Assembly: GCA_003166955.1 (NCBI GenBank)
Contig: PMUI01000113.1
Coordinates: 1 to 64,000, forward strand
DNA length: 64,000 nt
Reading direction: 5' to 3'
Source: Acidobacterium sp.
GTDB taxonomy: Bacteria; Acidobacteriota; Terriglobia; Terriglobales; Acidobacteriaceae
This document shows positions 54,386-62,281 of the stretch, in pieces (position 1 is the first letter of the stretch; each line of letters starts with the position of its first letter). The notes below the pieces were generated by a model. It made no database searches. It was given only the letters and a program-made list of their open reading frames with translations, and had not been told where the DNA came from. Made by a program: the position numbers and the translations under genes.

Positions 54386-54715
54386 TTATTTCGCGCTCTC
54401 TGCGAGCGCTGTTTTGATCGTCACCTGCACGTCCGCCGCGCTGCGGCCATGCACCACGATTCTTTTGTTGCGCGCGTGTTCGCCGCCCGCTATGGCGATG
54501 GCCGAACGCGGCGACCCGAAGAGTTCGGCGAGAAATTCAATCAGGGCCACATTGGCGCGTCCCTCGACGGCGGGGGCCCGCAGCGCCATTTTCAGCGCCG
54601 CGTTTTCACCCTCGCCGAACACCCCGACAATCGCAGTGCGGCTGGCGCGCGGCGCGACGCGGACAAGGAAGCTCGCACCCTGAGCCGAGTCTTTCACCGG
54701 AATCCGCATCGTCAT
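54386..54715 (-). CDS. yggU: DUF167 / YggU-family protein
   Basis: A 109-aa small protein. Landmarks are FLVRVAPRASRTAIVGVFGE, ALKMALRAPAVEGRANVALIEFLAELFG and the C-terminal GEHARNKRIVV. The molecular function of YggU is unknown. Its start overlaps the stop of yggS (ATGA), the same pairing seen in many bacteria. Confidence 0.9.
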   Translation of the reverse strand: MTMRIPVKDSAQGASFLVRVAPRASRTAIVGVFGEGENAALKMALRAPAVEGRANVALIEFLAELFGSPRSAIAIAGGEHARNKRIVVHGRSAADVQVTIKTALAESAK

Positions 54716-55422
54716 CCTGCTGCGCGTTCGCCGAAGAGCGCGGTTCCGATGCGAACCAGAGTGGAGCCTTCTTCAATCGCCATTTCAAAATCGCCGGACA
54801 TGCCCATGGAAAGCTCCCGAAAATCGAGCCGCGGATGCTGTTGTGCGAGTGCCTCGCGCAGCGAGCGCAGTTGACGGAAACAGGCGCGCGCCGTCTCCGG
54901 GTCTTCATCCAGCGGGGCAATCGTCATCAGCCCGCGCATGACCAGATGCGGCAAAACCGGCAGTTGTTCCAGGAGCGAGCCCAACTCCGGACCGTCTGCC
55001 GCGAGTCCCGACTTGGCCAGCTCCGCGCTGAGCTTCACCTCGATCAGGACCGGGAGCTTCTTCCCCAGCTTCCCGGCTGTGTCGTTCAGCCGCTGCGCCA
55101 GGCGCAGAGAATCCACGCTGTCGATCCCGTCAAAAATCTCCGCTGCCCGCGCCGACTTGTTCGACTGCAAATGTCCGATCAGGTGAACTTCCACGTCCGC
55201 AACGCCGAGCTCACGCAGCCGGTCGCGCTTGGCATCAAATTCCTGCACGCGATTTTCGCCGAAGAGTTTCAGCCCCGCAGCTGCCGCCTCGGCAATCGTC
55301 TCCGCGGAATGCAACTTGGAAACGCCCATCAGCCGCACTTCCTCGTGGGCGCGGCCTGCGCGCTGGCACGCGGCGGCGAGGCGCTCCTGCACGTGCCCTA
55401 ACCTCTCAGCGAACGCGGTCAC
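54712..55422 (-). CDS. yggS: PLP homeostasis protein YggS/YlmE family
   Basis: A 236-aa single-domain alanine-racemase-fold protein that binds pyridoxal phosphate and controls free PLP. Lys36 in LMGVSKLHSAET is the Schiff-base Lys; LFGENRVQEFDAK, HLIGHLQSNKS, LIEVKLSAELAKSG and ELSMGMSGDFEMAIEEGSTLVRIGTALFG are diagnostic. The start is GTG 55422. It forms a two-gene unit with yggU. Confidence 0.94.
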   Translation of the reverse strand: MTAFAERLGHVQERLAAACQRAGRAHEEVRLMGVSKLHSAETIAEAAAAGLKLFGENRVQEFDAKRDRLRELGVADVEVHLIGHLQSNKSARAAEIFDGIDSVDSLRLAQRLNDTAGKLGKKLPVLIEVKLSAELAKSGLAADGPELGSLLEQLPVLPHLVMRGLMTIAPLDEDPETARACFRQLRSLREALAQQHPRLDFRELSMGMSGDFEMAIEEGSTLVRIGTALFGERAAG

Positions 55423-55585
55423 GTTTCTATGGTAGGCGAACCGAAGCAGTTTCTCCGGCGGCCCGGGTTTCTACAGTCACCGCTCTCTTTCAGATTCTGT
55501 TGATGCGCAGCCAACTCATCCGATTCCTGGCTGCATCCTGGATCACAACGTACGGAAGACAGGCCGGACGGAGGGCTCGAAGCTC

Positions 55586-55921
55586 ATGCGCTCAGTTGTT
55601 CTGATTCGCGGTTTGCTCAGGGGCATGGGCCGCGAAGTGCCCTGCGAGATGCTGGCGATCCGAGAGTCGCATTCGCAAACCGGCCAGGCCGTCTACTCCC
55701 GTTGCAGCGTCATCGACGCGCCGATGGACCTGCCCGACGGTGTCTACACGGTCGCTTTCAACGGCTACACCGTTTCTGCCAGGAAAGAGGCTGGTCTTTG
55801 GATGCCGGAGGGCACCACAACTCCAGTGCTTTCGAGCGAGAAACCTGCAGGGGACACGCCTTCGTTCCGCGTCGAAGATGCAATCGAGATTCTGCCGATC
55901 CTGAAAGGCAAAGTAGCCTGA
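55586..55921 (+). CDS. Hypothetical protein (111 aa)
   Basis: Open frame with coding-like composition between yggS and the c-di-GMP gene. It starts at ATG 55586 with a weak ribosome binding site (GGCTCGAAG). The middle reads as a compact beta domain (MDLPDGVYTVAFNGYTVSARKEAGLWMPEG) and has two Cys. No membrane helix or signal peptide. I do not recognise it; it may be a small acidobacteria-specific protein. Confidence 0.55.
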   Translation: MRSVVLIRGLLRGMGREVPCEMLAIRESHSQTGQAVYSRCSVIDAPMDLPDGVYTVAFNGYTVSARKEAGLWMPEGTTTPVLSSEKPAGDTPSFRVEDAIEILPILKGKVA

Positions 55922-55978
55922 CCATGGCCGATTCAGGAGAGGATAGCCTCTCCTCCCCGCGCAGGAATCGCTCCGGCA

Positions 55979-58900
55979 TTATGCGCGCCATGAGGCTGGA
56001 GGATGCTTAAGCGACCGCGTCCTGCAACAGCACATCATCTGCGTGAGCAGTTCGTCGCGGAGGCAATGGAGTTCATGCACCTGAACCTTGACGTCGGCGC
56101 CTGCGGTTGCAGGTTCCCAGGCCGATGCGATATCCCCGCGCGCGTGAATCTGCTGATGGAGGCGGTCGATGTCTTGGAAAGCGGCCGCAGCTCCAAGGGG
56201 GCTCGCTCGTTCGCTGTCGAGCCACCGGCCTAAGCGGCAGCGGTGCGGATCGAGCTGAGGGGGCGACCGGCGCCCGCCGAGCAGAAAGGATTCCATCGCA
56301 GCGATCCACGCGCGGTGTGCCACGGCAGCGTGCAACAGCGTCCGCTTCCGGGGCGTCACAGATGCCACCGTTGCCCAGGCCGGATCGGGGTTCCATGCGG
56401 CGAACCATGCCGGCAAATCATCTCCGGGCATGGGGTAAGCGATTCCGTTTCCCTGCCCATACACGCATCCCAGCTGCAGCAGGAGCCGGCCATGGTCGAC
56501 GGTCTCCACGCCTTCGGCAATCGCCATGCGATCGAAGGCGATGGCCAGCCCCAGCACGCCTTCCAGAATGCTGAGATCTTCGGGATCGTCGAGCACGTCG
56601 CGGACGAAGCTGCGATCGATCTTGAGGGTGTTGACGGGGAGGCGCTTGAAGTAGGTCAGCGACGAATATCCGGTGCCGAAGTCATCCAGTGCGATGGATA
56701 CCCCGATCTCACGGCACGCGGCCAGCACATGGGAGACCTCCGCGATATCGTGCAGCGCGCTGGTCTCCAGCACCTCCAGCTCCAGCCGGGAGGGCGGAAT
56801 GCCGGGATGGGCTGCGAGCAGGATGCGCAGGCGGTCGATGAAATCCGGCTGCTGCAGATGATGGGCGGCGATGTTGACGCTGACAGGAATTCTGAGTCCA
56901 CCGGCTTCCCAGTTTTCCAGCTGCGACAGCGCATGTTCGATGACCCACTCGCCGATGTGGTCGATGAGCGGATGGTTCTCAATGATGGGAAGAAACAGGG
57001 CCGGCAGCAGGCGCCCGCGGGTGGGATGGTTCCAGCGAATCAGAGCCTCCGCGCTCATCAGCCTGCCGGTGCTCATGTTCACCCGCGGCTGGTAATACAG
57101 AACAAATTCACTCGCTGCCAGAGCGCGGCGGATTTGTTCCAGGTCTTCGTGGAAGGTGCGGATGTTGATGTCGTGGGCGGGATCGAAGATCTGGTAGCGA
57201 TTCTTGCCGGCCAGCTTGGACTGATACATGGCCTGTCCGGCCTGGCGCAGCAGTTGGTCGGCATCGATCTCCTCGGTCTGCGGATAGAAGACCACGCCGA
57301 TGCTTGCGGATGCCTGAACGCTGGCTTCGCCGCACACTTCCTGCTGCGAAGCACAGGCGAGAAGGTTGTCTAGAATCGGCCCGGCGGCATCCACATCCGG
57401 CAAATCAAGCAAGACCGCGACAAACTCGTCGCCACCGATACGAGCGAGAGTGTCGGACTCGCCGAGAACCTTCTTCATGCGCCCGGCCACTCCCATCAGG
57501 AGCTGGTCTCCGGCATCCTGCCCATAGTTTTCGTTGACTCCGCGAAAGCCGTCGAGGTCGATGCAGGCCACGGCCAGGGTTTGTCCGTGACGATGCGTCT
57601 GCCCCATGGCCTGCTGCAGGCGATCGGTCAGCAGCACCCGATTGGGCAGATTGGTGAGGGCATCGAAATGCGCCATGTGCTCCAGGCGGCGCTCCTGCTC
57701 TTTGGTCTCCGTCACGTCGGAAAAGAGCGCCACGTAATGCTGCACTCGGGAGGCGCGATCGTAGACGGCGTTGATGGTCACGGTCTCGGGATAGATCCTT
57801 CCATCCCTGGCCTTGTTCCACATTTCGCCCGACCACTGCCCGTTCTCGGTCAGAGCCCGCCACATGTCGCGGTAAAACTCTTCGCTCTGCCGGCCCGATT
57901 TCAGGATGCGAGGATTGCGCCCCAGCACTTCCGCCCGGCTGTAGCCGGTGATGCGCGTGAACATCTCGTTCACGTCGAGGATCGCGCCCTGCGGATCGCA
58001 GATGAGGATGCCTTCGCGCGCGTTGGTGAAGACACTGGCCAATAGCTGCAGCTGCTCCTTGTCCTTTTTCTGCTGGGTAATGTCCTCGCTGAAGATGACA
58101 ATGCCCCCGATGCCTCCTTCCGCGGTCCGCCAGGGATGGATCTCCCAGCGCAGCCACTGCATCGAGAAATCCTCGCGAACGAAGCGGTCCTCCTCGCAAT
58201 AGAGGTCTTCGCCGGCCAGCGCACGGCGATGCAGGTTTTTCCATCGCTCCGGGATTTCCGGAAAGAGTTCGTAGTGAGAGCGGCCGACGACGTAGATCGA
58301 ACCGAAGCCATAGTCCTGACGCCAGCGGCGGCTGACCGCGAGGTACCGCATCTCGCCATCGAACATGGCCAGCGCCGCCGGGGCATGTTCGATAAAGAGC
58401 TGGAAGACCTCGCTGCTTTCAGCCAGCTTCAGTTTCGCCTCGATCGGCCCCGTAATGTCGGGGCAAATCCCGAACACTCCGATGATCTCCCCCTCGTCGG
58501 TTGCCACCGGATATTTGCGATTATCGATCCAGCGATGGGAGCCGTCGACCATTTCCACGCGCTGGATCCCGTTCGTGCCCCGTCCTCCCGCGAGAACCTC
58601 CTGGTCCCTCCGGTACAAAGCGTCGGCCACGGGCTCCGGGCACAGGTCATAAACCGTCCTGCCCACAAAATCGATCTTCCTGTTTGGGTCGCCCATCAGG
58701 TCGGCGAGTTTCTGCGTCGCCCCGAGAAACACGTGACCCCGGCTCTTGAGATACATGTAGTCGTCGGTATGACCAACCAGGCTGCGGAAGCTCTTCGCGA
58801 TGGCCTTCAGATCTTTGCTGGTCTGCGCCTCCGCGGCGCCCAGAGTGAGATCGAGGATCGCTCCGCCGCCGTCCGGGGTCTGCCTTTCGAACTCCGCGCG

Positions 58901-59158
58901 CACACAACGAATTCGACCGTCGGCGTGGCGGAGCCGCAGGCTGGCACTGCCATGCCCATCGGCTGATGCTGGAGAAAGAATCCTCTCGATCAGCTCGCTA
59001 TCGTCCGCATGAACGCGATCGCGCAGAGAGATACCGGAAGATAGCCAATCCTGTGCAGGATACCCCGTCAACGCTTCGATGGACTCACAGACCGACAGAA
59101 CCCGGAGAGGATCGGTCAAATCCAGTCGCATCCTTGCATTGATGCAGTCCGTCAGCAT
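55979..59158 (-). CDS. Multi-PAS GGDEF-EAL protein with C-terminal CZB zinc-binding domain
   Basis: A 1059-aa cytoplasmic c-di-GMP enzyme. About four PAS-type domains fill the first ~490 residues (e.g. GITGYSRAEVLGRNPRILKSG-like sequence in the last). GGDEF follows (about 490-660) with IGGDEF intact and no RxxD inhibitory site. EAL (about 690-925) keeps SAEALIRW, DDFGTGYSSL, LKIDRSF and AEGVET, so it may hydrolyse c-di-GMP. The last ~120 residues match the CZB domain with His948, Cys974, His1001 and His1005, in spacing close to that of the zinc-sensing DgcZ of E. coli. It is a likely integrator of PAS signals and zinc. Confidence 0.9.
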   Translation of the reverse strand: MLTDCINARMRLDLTDPLRVLSVCESIEALTGYPAQDWLSSGISLRDRVHADDSELIERILSPASADGHGSASLRLRHADGRIRCVRAEFERQTPDGGGAILDLTLGAAEAQTSKDLKAIAKSFRSLVGHTDDYMYLKSRGHVFLGATQKLADLMGDPNRKIDFVGRTVYDLCPEPVADALYRRDQEVLAGGRGTNGIQRVEMVDGSHRWIDNRKYPVATDEGEIIGVFGICPDITGPIEAKLKLAESSEVFQLFIEHAPAALAMFDGEMRYLAVSRRWRQDYGFGSIYVVGRSHYELFPEIPERWKNLHRRALAGEDLYCEEDRFVREDFSMQWLRWEIHPWRTAEGGIGGIVIFSEDITQQKKDKEQLQLLASVFTNAREGILICDPQGAILDVNEMFTRITGYSRAEVLGRNPRILKSGRQSEEFYRDMWRALTENGQWSGEMWNKARDGRIYPETVTINAVYDRASRVQHYVALFSDVTETKEQERRLEHMAHFDALTNLPNRVLLTDRLQQAMGQTHRHGQTLAVACIDLDGFRGVNENYGQDAGDQLLMGVAGRMKKVLGESDTLARIGGDEFVAVLLDLPDVDAAGPILDNLLACASQQEVCGEASVQASASIGVVFYPQTEEIDADQLLRQAGQAMYQSKLAGKNRYQIFDPAHDINIRTFHEDLEQIRRALAASEFVLYYQPRVNMSTGRLMSAEALIRWNHPTRGRLLPALFLPIIENHPLIDHIGEWVIEHALSQLENWEAGGLRIPVSVNIAAHHLQQPDFIDRLRILLAAHPGIPPSRLELEVLETSALHDIAEVSHVLAACREIGVSIALDDFGTGYSSLTYFKRLPVNTLKIDRSFVRDVLDDPEDLSILEGVLGLAIAFDRMAIAEGVETVDHGRLLLQLGCVYGQGNGIAYPMPGDDLPAWFAAWNPDPAWATVASVTPRKRTLLHAAVAHRAWIAAMESFLLGGRRSPPQLDPHRCRLGRWLDSERASPLGAAAAFQDIDRLHQQIHARGDIASAWEPATAGADVKVQVHELHCLRDELLTQMMCCCRTRSLKHPPASWRA

Positions 59159-59492
59159 GTTCGGTCCGCCTGCCGGAGGATACCCCGAGCGGGCAGCATG
59201 GAGTCAAGACCTATCTAAGTGAGGAGCGTGTCATCCTGCGCCCGGGGTAACTGCATCGATGAGCCAAAGTTATGTAAATCGGTTCCGCTAATGGCTCGTT
59301 TCGCAATGACATGAATTAAAATCGTTGCTGATCTTCTCACTGGCGTGAAAGGTTTCGCGCTTTCCGCCTTCGCGGCGAACCATACAAGCCACTCCTTTTC
59401 AACTGATTGCAATGTTGTCCCCGTCATACTGAAAGCGGAACCACCGGAAGACGGTTACGAAAGTTGATAGGGTAGAGAAGGGGTGATCGCGG
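59159..59492. other. Divergent intergenic region, no gene called
   Basis: About 330 bases between the c-di-GMP gene and the HAD phosphatase gene. It has a degenerate segment reading TGTCATCCTG...CAATGACATG and a 70-codon minus frame (59215-59427) whose protein has no family look and a composition unlike the flanking genes; I treat it as non-coding. The AT-rich part around 59300 could hold promoters. Confidence 0.45.
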
Positions 59493-60230
59493 GTGATGTC
59501 GCTCGAAGTGCCACCAGTGATTCGTTTCAGTAATGAAGAATTTCGCCGGGCTGCTCTGTCTCCGCCGCCGCGTGTCGCCGTTTTCGACTGCGACGGTACG
59601 TTGTGGGACGGCGACGCCGGCCTCGGCTTCATGACCTGGTCGATGGAAGCAGGCGTCCTCTCGCGCGACGTCAGCGACTGGATCGACGCCCGCCACCGTC
59701 TCTACCGCCAGGGCGAAGTCTCCGAACTGCAGATTTGCGGAGAGATGGTGCAGGTCTACGCCGGCCTTCGCGATGAGGAGCTGCGCCGGGCCGCGGCCCG
59801 CTACTTTGCGGCTCACGTGGACGCGCAGATTTTCCCCGAGATGCGCTCCCTGGTCGCGGACCTGCGCGCTGCCGGCGCTGATCTCTGGGCCGTCAGTTCC
59901 ACGAACCACTGGGTCATCGAGGAGGGCCTGCGCCGCTTCGGCATCGGCCCCGAGCGCGTGATGGCGGCGGCTGTCCGCGTGCACAACGGCCTCATCACCA
60001 GCGACCTCGTCGATGTCCCCACCGACGAAGGCAAGGCTGTGGCCTTGCGCCGCGTCGGCATTGCGCATCCCGACCTCGTCTTCGGCAATTCCATCCACGA
60101 CGCCGCCATGCTGGAGATGGCGGAGCGCGCCTTTCCCGTCAACCCTACACCGGCTCTGGTGGAAGTCGCCGCCCGGCGCGGGTGGAGCGTCTTCTACCCG
60201 GAAGCTGTGCTCGCCGATCACAGCAAATAG
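59493..60230 (+). CDS. HAD-family phosphatase (subfamily IB, SerB-like)
   Basis: A 245-aa HAD phosphatase starting GTG-ATG at 59493/59496. Motif I is VAVFDCDGTLWDG (nucleophile Asp32, Asp34), motif II is LWAVSSTNHWVIEEG (Ser/Thr), the Lys of GKAVALRRVG is motif III, and FGNSIHDAAML is motif IV. The fold is that of phosphoserine phosphatase and relatives, but the substrate is uncertain. It lies three bases before the BtuF-like gene, so the two are co-transcribed. Confidence 0.82.
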   Translation: MMSLEVPPVIRFSNEEFRRAALSPPPRVAVFDCDGTLWDGDAGLGFMTWSMEAGVLSRDVSDWIDARHRLYRQGEVSELQICGEMVQVYAGLRDEELRRAAARYFAAHVDAQIFPEMRSLVADLRAAGADLWAVSSTNHWVIEEGLRRFGIGPERVMAAAVRVHNGLITSDLVDVPTDEGKAVALRRVGIAHPDLVFGNSIHDAAMLEMAERAFPVNPTPALVEVAARRGWSVFYPEAVLADHSK

Positions 60231-60233
60231 CCC

Positions 60234-61049
60234 GTGAAAATCGCATCGCTGCAGCCGAGCATCAGCATCGTCCTCGACCAGCTCGGCCGCCTCGACTCCC
60301 TCGTCGCATGCACTCGCTATTGCCTCGCCGCTGTCCCGGCCCTGCGCGAGCGCAACCTGAGCGTCGTGCGCGACTCCTGGTCCACCACCGCGGATGAACT
60401 GCTGGCGATTCGCCCCGACCTCGTCATTGCCTCAGTTCCTTATCGCAACGAATCGCTTGCCGGCATCCTGAAAGCCGGCTGCCCCGTCCTCGCGCTCGCT
60501 CCGCATTCTCTCGCCGACATCGAGCAGGACATCCGGCTGATTGGGGCGGTTGCCGGGGCTGGGGAGCGCGCGGAGCAAATTGTTACGGGCATGCGGGCCG
60601 CCATCGAAGACGTACACCGCCGAACCGCCGACCTGCGACCCAGGCCGGTGGTCTACTGCGAAGAGTGGGGCAAGCCGCTCATCCACTCGCAGCTCTGGGT
60701 CCGTGAGCTGGTGGAAGCGGCAGGCGGCATCTTTCTGGGCGAGCCCGGCGCCGTCACCACTCCCGAGGCCATCGTCGAGGCCGATCCCGACGTCATCCTG
60801 GCTGCGTGGTGCGGCGCAGGCGACCGCGTTCCGCTCGAAAAACTCGCCGCACGCCCCGGCTGGGAGCGCATCCGCGCCATCCGCGATGGCCGGCTCTACT
60901 GCATTGACGACGAGCTGCTCAACACCCCTGCGCCCACCCTTGTGGAGGGCCTGCGCGCCATCGCCGCCGCCCTGCATCCTGAACTTTTCGTTACTACTGG
61001 GGGGATTCGTGCCCTGGAACCGAGTCGATCCACATCCGGCTGCGTCTAA
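60234..61049 (+). CDS. BtuF/FhuD-type binding protein without signal peptide
   Basis: A 271-aa protein of the class III periplasmic binding fold, starting at GTG 60234. The opening MKIASLQPSISIVLDQLGRLDSLV goes directly into the first beta strand, so no signal peptide is encoded and none is found upstream. RPDLVIASVPYRNESLAGILKAG, PHSLADIEQDIRLIGAVAG, ELVEAAGGIFLGEPG and DPDVILAAWCGAGDRVPL fit cobalamin/iron-siderophore binders. It may be a cytoplasmic corrinoid or metal-chelate binding protein. No permease genes are near. Confidence 0.8.
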   Translation: MKIASLQPSISIVLDQLGRLDSLVACTRYCLAAVPALRERNLSVVRDSWSTTADELLAIRPDLVIASVPYRNESLAGILKAGCPVLALAPHSLADIEQDIRLIGAVAGAGERAEQIVTGMRAAIEDVHRRTADLRPRPVVYCEEWGKPLIHSQLWVRELVEAAGGIFLGEPGAVTTPEAIVEADPDVILAAWCGAGDRVPLEKLAARPGWERIRAIRDGRLYCIDDELLNTPAPTLVEGLRAIAAALHPELFVTTGGIRALEPSRSTSGCV

Positions 61050-61061
61050 CCTGTGGGGTAA

Positions 61062-61493
61062 ATGGGAGATACGGCTCAAATCGGCAAGGAGACCAAATCC
61101 CTCCGCTTCGTGGCGGCGGCGCTCATCCTGCGCGGCGACGAGGTCGTGATCTGCCAGCGCAAGGCCGGTTCGCCTATGGGCCTCAAGTGGGAGTTTCCCG
61201 GCGGCAAGATTGAGGCCGGCGAATCGCCGGAGCAGGCGCTCAAGCGCGAGCTGAACGAGGAACTCGGCATCCAGGCCTTGATCGGCACCCACATTGCGCA
61301 CCTGCGCCACACCTACCGCAGCGGTGGCGCCGTCGACCTGCAGTTCTTCGCCGTGCACAGCTTCGAGGGCGAGCTGGTCAACCACATCTTCGAGGATGTC
61401 CGCTGGGTTCCGCTGCGGGATTTGCCCGAGTACGATTTTCTGCCGGCGGATCGGGACCTGGTGCGGGATTTGGCTGCGGGGAAGCTGCTTTAG
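61062..61493 (+). CDS. NUDIX hydrolase, MutT-like
   Basis: A 143-aa NUDIX hydrolase with a perfect NUDIX box (GGKIEAGESPEQALKRELNEEL, within GX5EX7REUXEEXGU). Its KSLRFVAAALILRGDEVVICQRKA start and WEFPGGK are MutT-like, pointing to sanitising of oxidised nucleotides such as 8-oxo-dGTP; other nucleoside diphosphate-X substrates are possible. It begins 12 bases after the BtuF-like gene. Confidence 0.88.
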   Translation: MGDTAQIGKETKSLRFVAAALILRGDEVVICQRKAGSPMGLKWEFPGGKIEAGESPEQALKRELNEELGIQALIGTHIAHLRHTYRSGGAVDLQFFAVHSFEGELVNHIFEDVRWVPLRDLPEYDFLPADRDLVRDLAAGKLL

Positions 61494-61602
61494 CAGCCTG
61501 GCCCCAGCCTCTCACCCTTCCGGTGCTATTCTGCTTCCGCTATCGAAGCCAAAGCTTCTGGGCCCCTTCCCCAACCCACAATGTATGAACTGTTTTTCGT
61601 GC

Positions 61603-61625
61603 ATTACTTTACAATGCAAAGTAAT
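61603..61625. promoter_or_regulatory. Perfect inverted repeat before the small membrane protein gene
   Basis: ATTACTTT-ACAATGC-AAAGTAAT: 8-bp arms with no mismatch around a 7-base centre, in an AT-rich patch just upstream of the 61646 start. The TACTTT...AAAGTA shape resembles operators of PadR-type repressors, but no such regulator gene is adjacent. Confidence 0.5.
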
Positions 61626-61645
61626 TTGTGCTACAAAGCATATTC

Positions 61646-62026
61646 ATGAAAGCTTTGCGAGCCCTCGCCACCCTGGAGCTGGTATTGATCGTTCCTGCCA
61701 CGCTCTTCATGACTGCGCTTATCGTGCGCAGCCTGCAGCCGCAGCAGTACGAGCCCGCGCACACGGCCCAGCGCATCGTCGACTGGTACGCCGCGCAAAC
61801 GCATATCGGACTCTGGCTCTTCCTCATGGCTTTTCCGCTGGCGGTGCTCGTCATCGGCAGCGTGAGCCTGGTGCGCAGCTGGCGCTCCGATCCTGCGCTG
61901 CGCCAGATGACCCAGGAGTGTGTGGGGGCGATCCGCCGTTATTTCGCCCTGTTGGTCGTGGCCGTCGCTACCGCGACCTCTGCCGGGATCCTGTGCATTG
62001 TCGTCTTACACGTGATTACGGATTGA
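61646..62026 (+). CDS. Small membrane protein of unknown function
   Basis: A 126-aa protein with three predicted membrane helices (ALATLELVLIVPATLFMTALIV; HIGLWLFLMAFPLAVLVIGSVSLV; YFALLVVAVATATSAGILCIVVL). ATG 61646 is the best start; GTG 61628 would add six residues but lies inside the palindrome region. The palindrome immediately upstream suggests tight regulation. I do not recognise the family. Confidence 0.7.
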   Translation: MKALRALATLELVLIVPATLFMTALIVRSLQPQQYEPAHTAQRIVDWYAAQTHIGLWLFLMAFPLAVLVIGSVSLVRSWRSDPALRQMTQECVGAIRRYFALLVVAVATATSAGILCIVVLHVITD

Positions 62027-62116
62027 GTCGGTGATGTGGTCGCGGCTGTAGGCAGTCGACCAGCCGTCAGTAAGCCTGGCATGCCCACGCAAATCGGTTT
62101 TAGCCCTGAATGGGCC
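62027..62116. other. Short gap after the small membrane protein
   Basis: No gene is visible here; it separates the convergent fragment at 62117 from the small membrane protein gene. Confidence 0.4.
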
Positions 62117-62281
62117 TCACCCCAGCAGCCGCGCCGCCTCCATTAACTCCCCAATCTTCGCCACGGCCTTCTTGTCGAACGAGACAAACGTCTCGCCCCC
62201 CAGCGAGCGGCCCTCCCAGGCGATCACCCCGTGCGGAGGATCGGTCAAAAGTCCCCACTGGTCCCTTTCAACCGGCTGCGG
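62117..62281 (-). pseudogene. Possible C-terminal remnant of a gene
   Basis: A 54-codon open frame on the minus strand ends with TGA at 62117 and has coding-like codon use (LGGETFVSFDKKAVAKIGEL). Its upstream end runs out of frame into the enolase-superfamily gene and hits a stop at 62282-62284. A weak TTG start exists near residue 12, but nothing better. It reads like the tail of a protein whose front part is lost. The parent family was not recognised. Confidence 0.35.

Noticed and set aside
59215-59427. 70-codon minus-strand frame between the c-di-GMP and HAD genes
   Set aside because: Composition unlike its neighbours, no ribosome site, looks like intergenic repeat debris.
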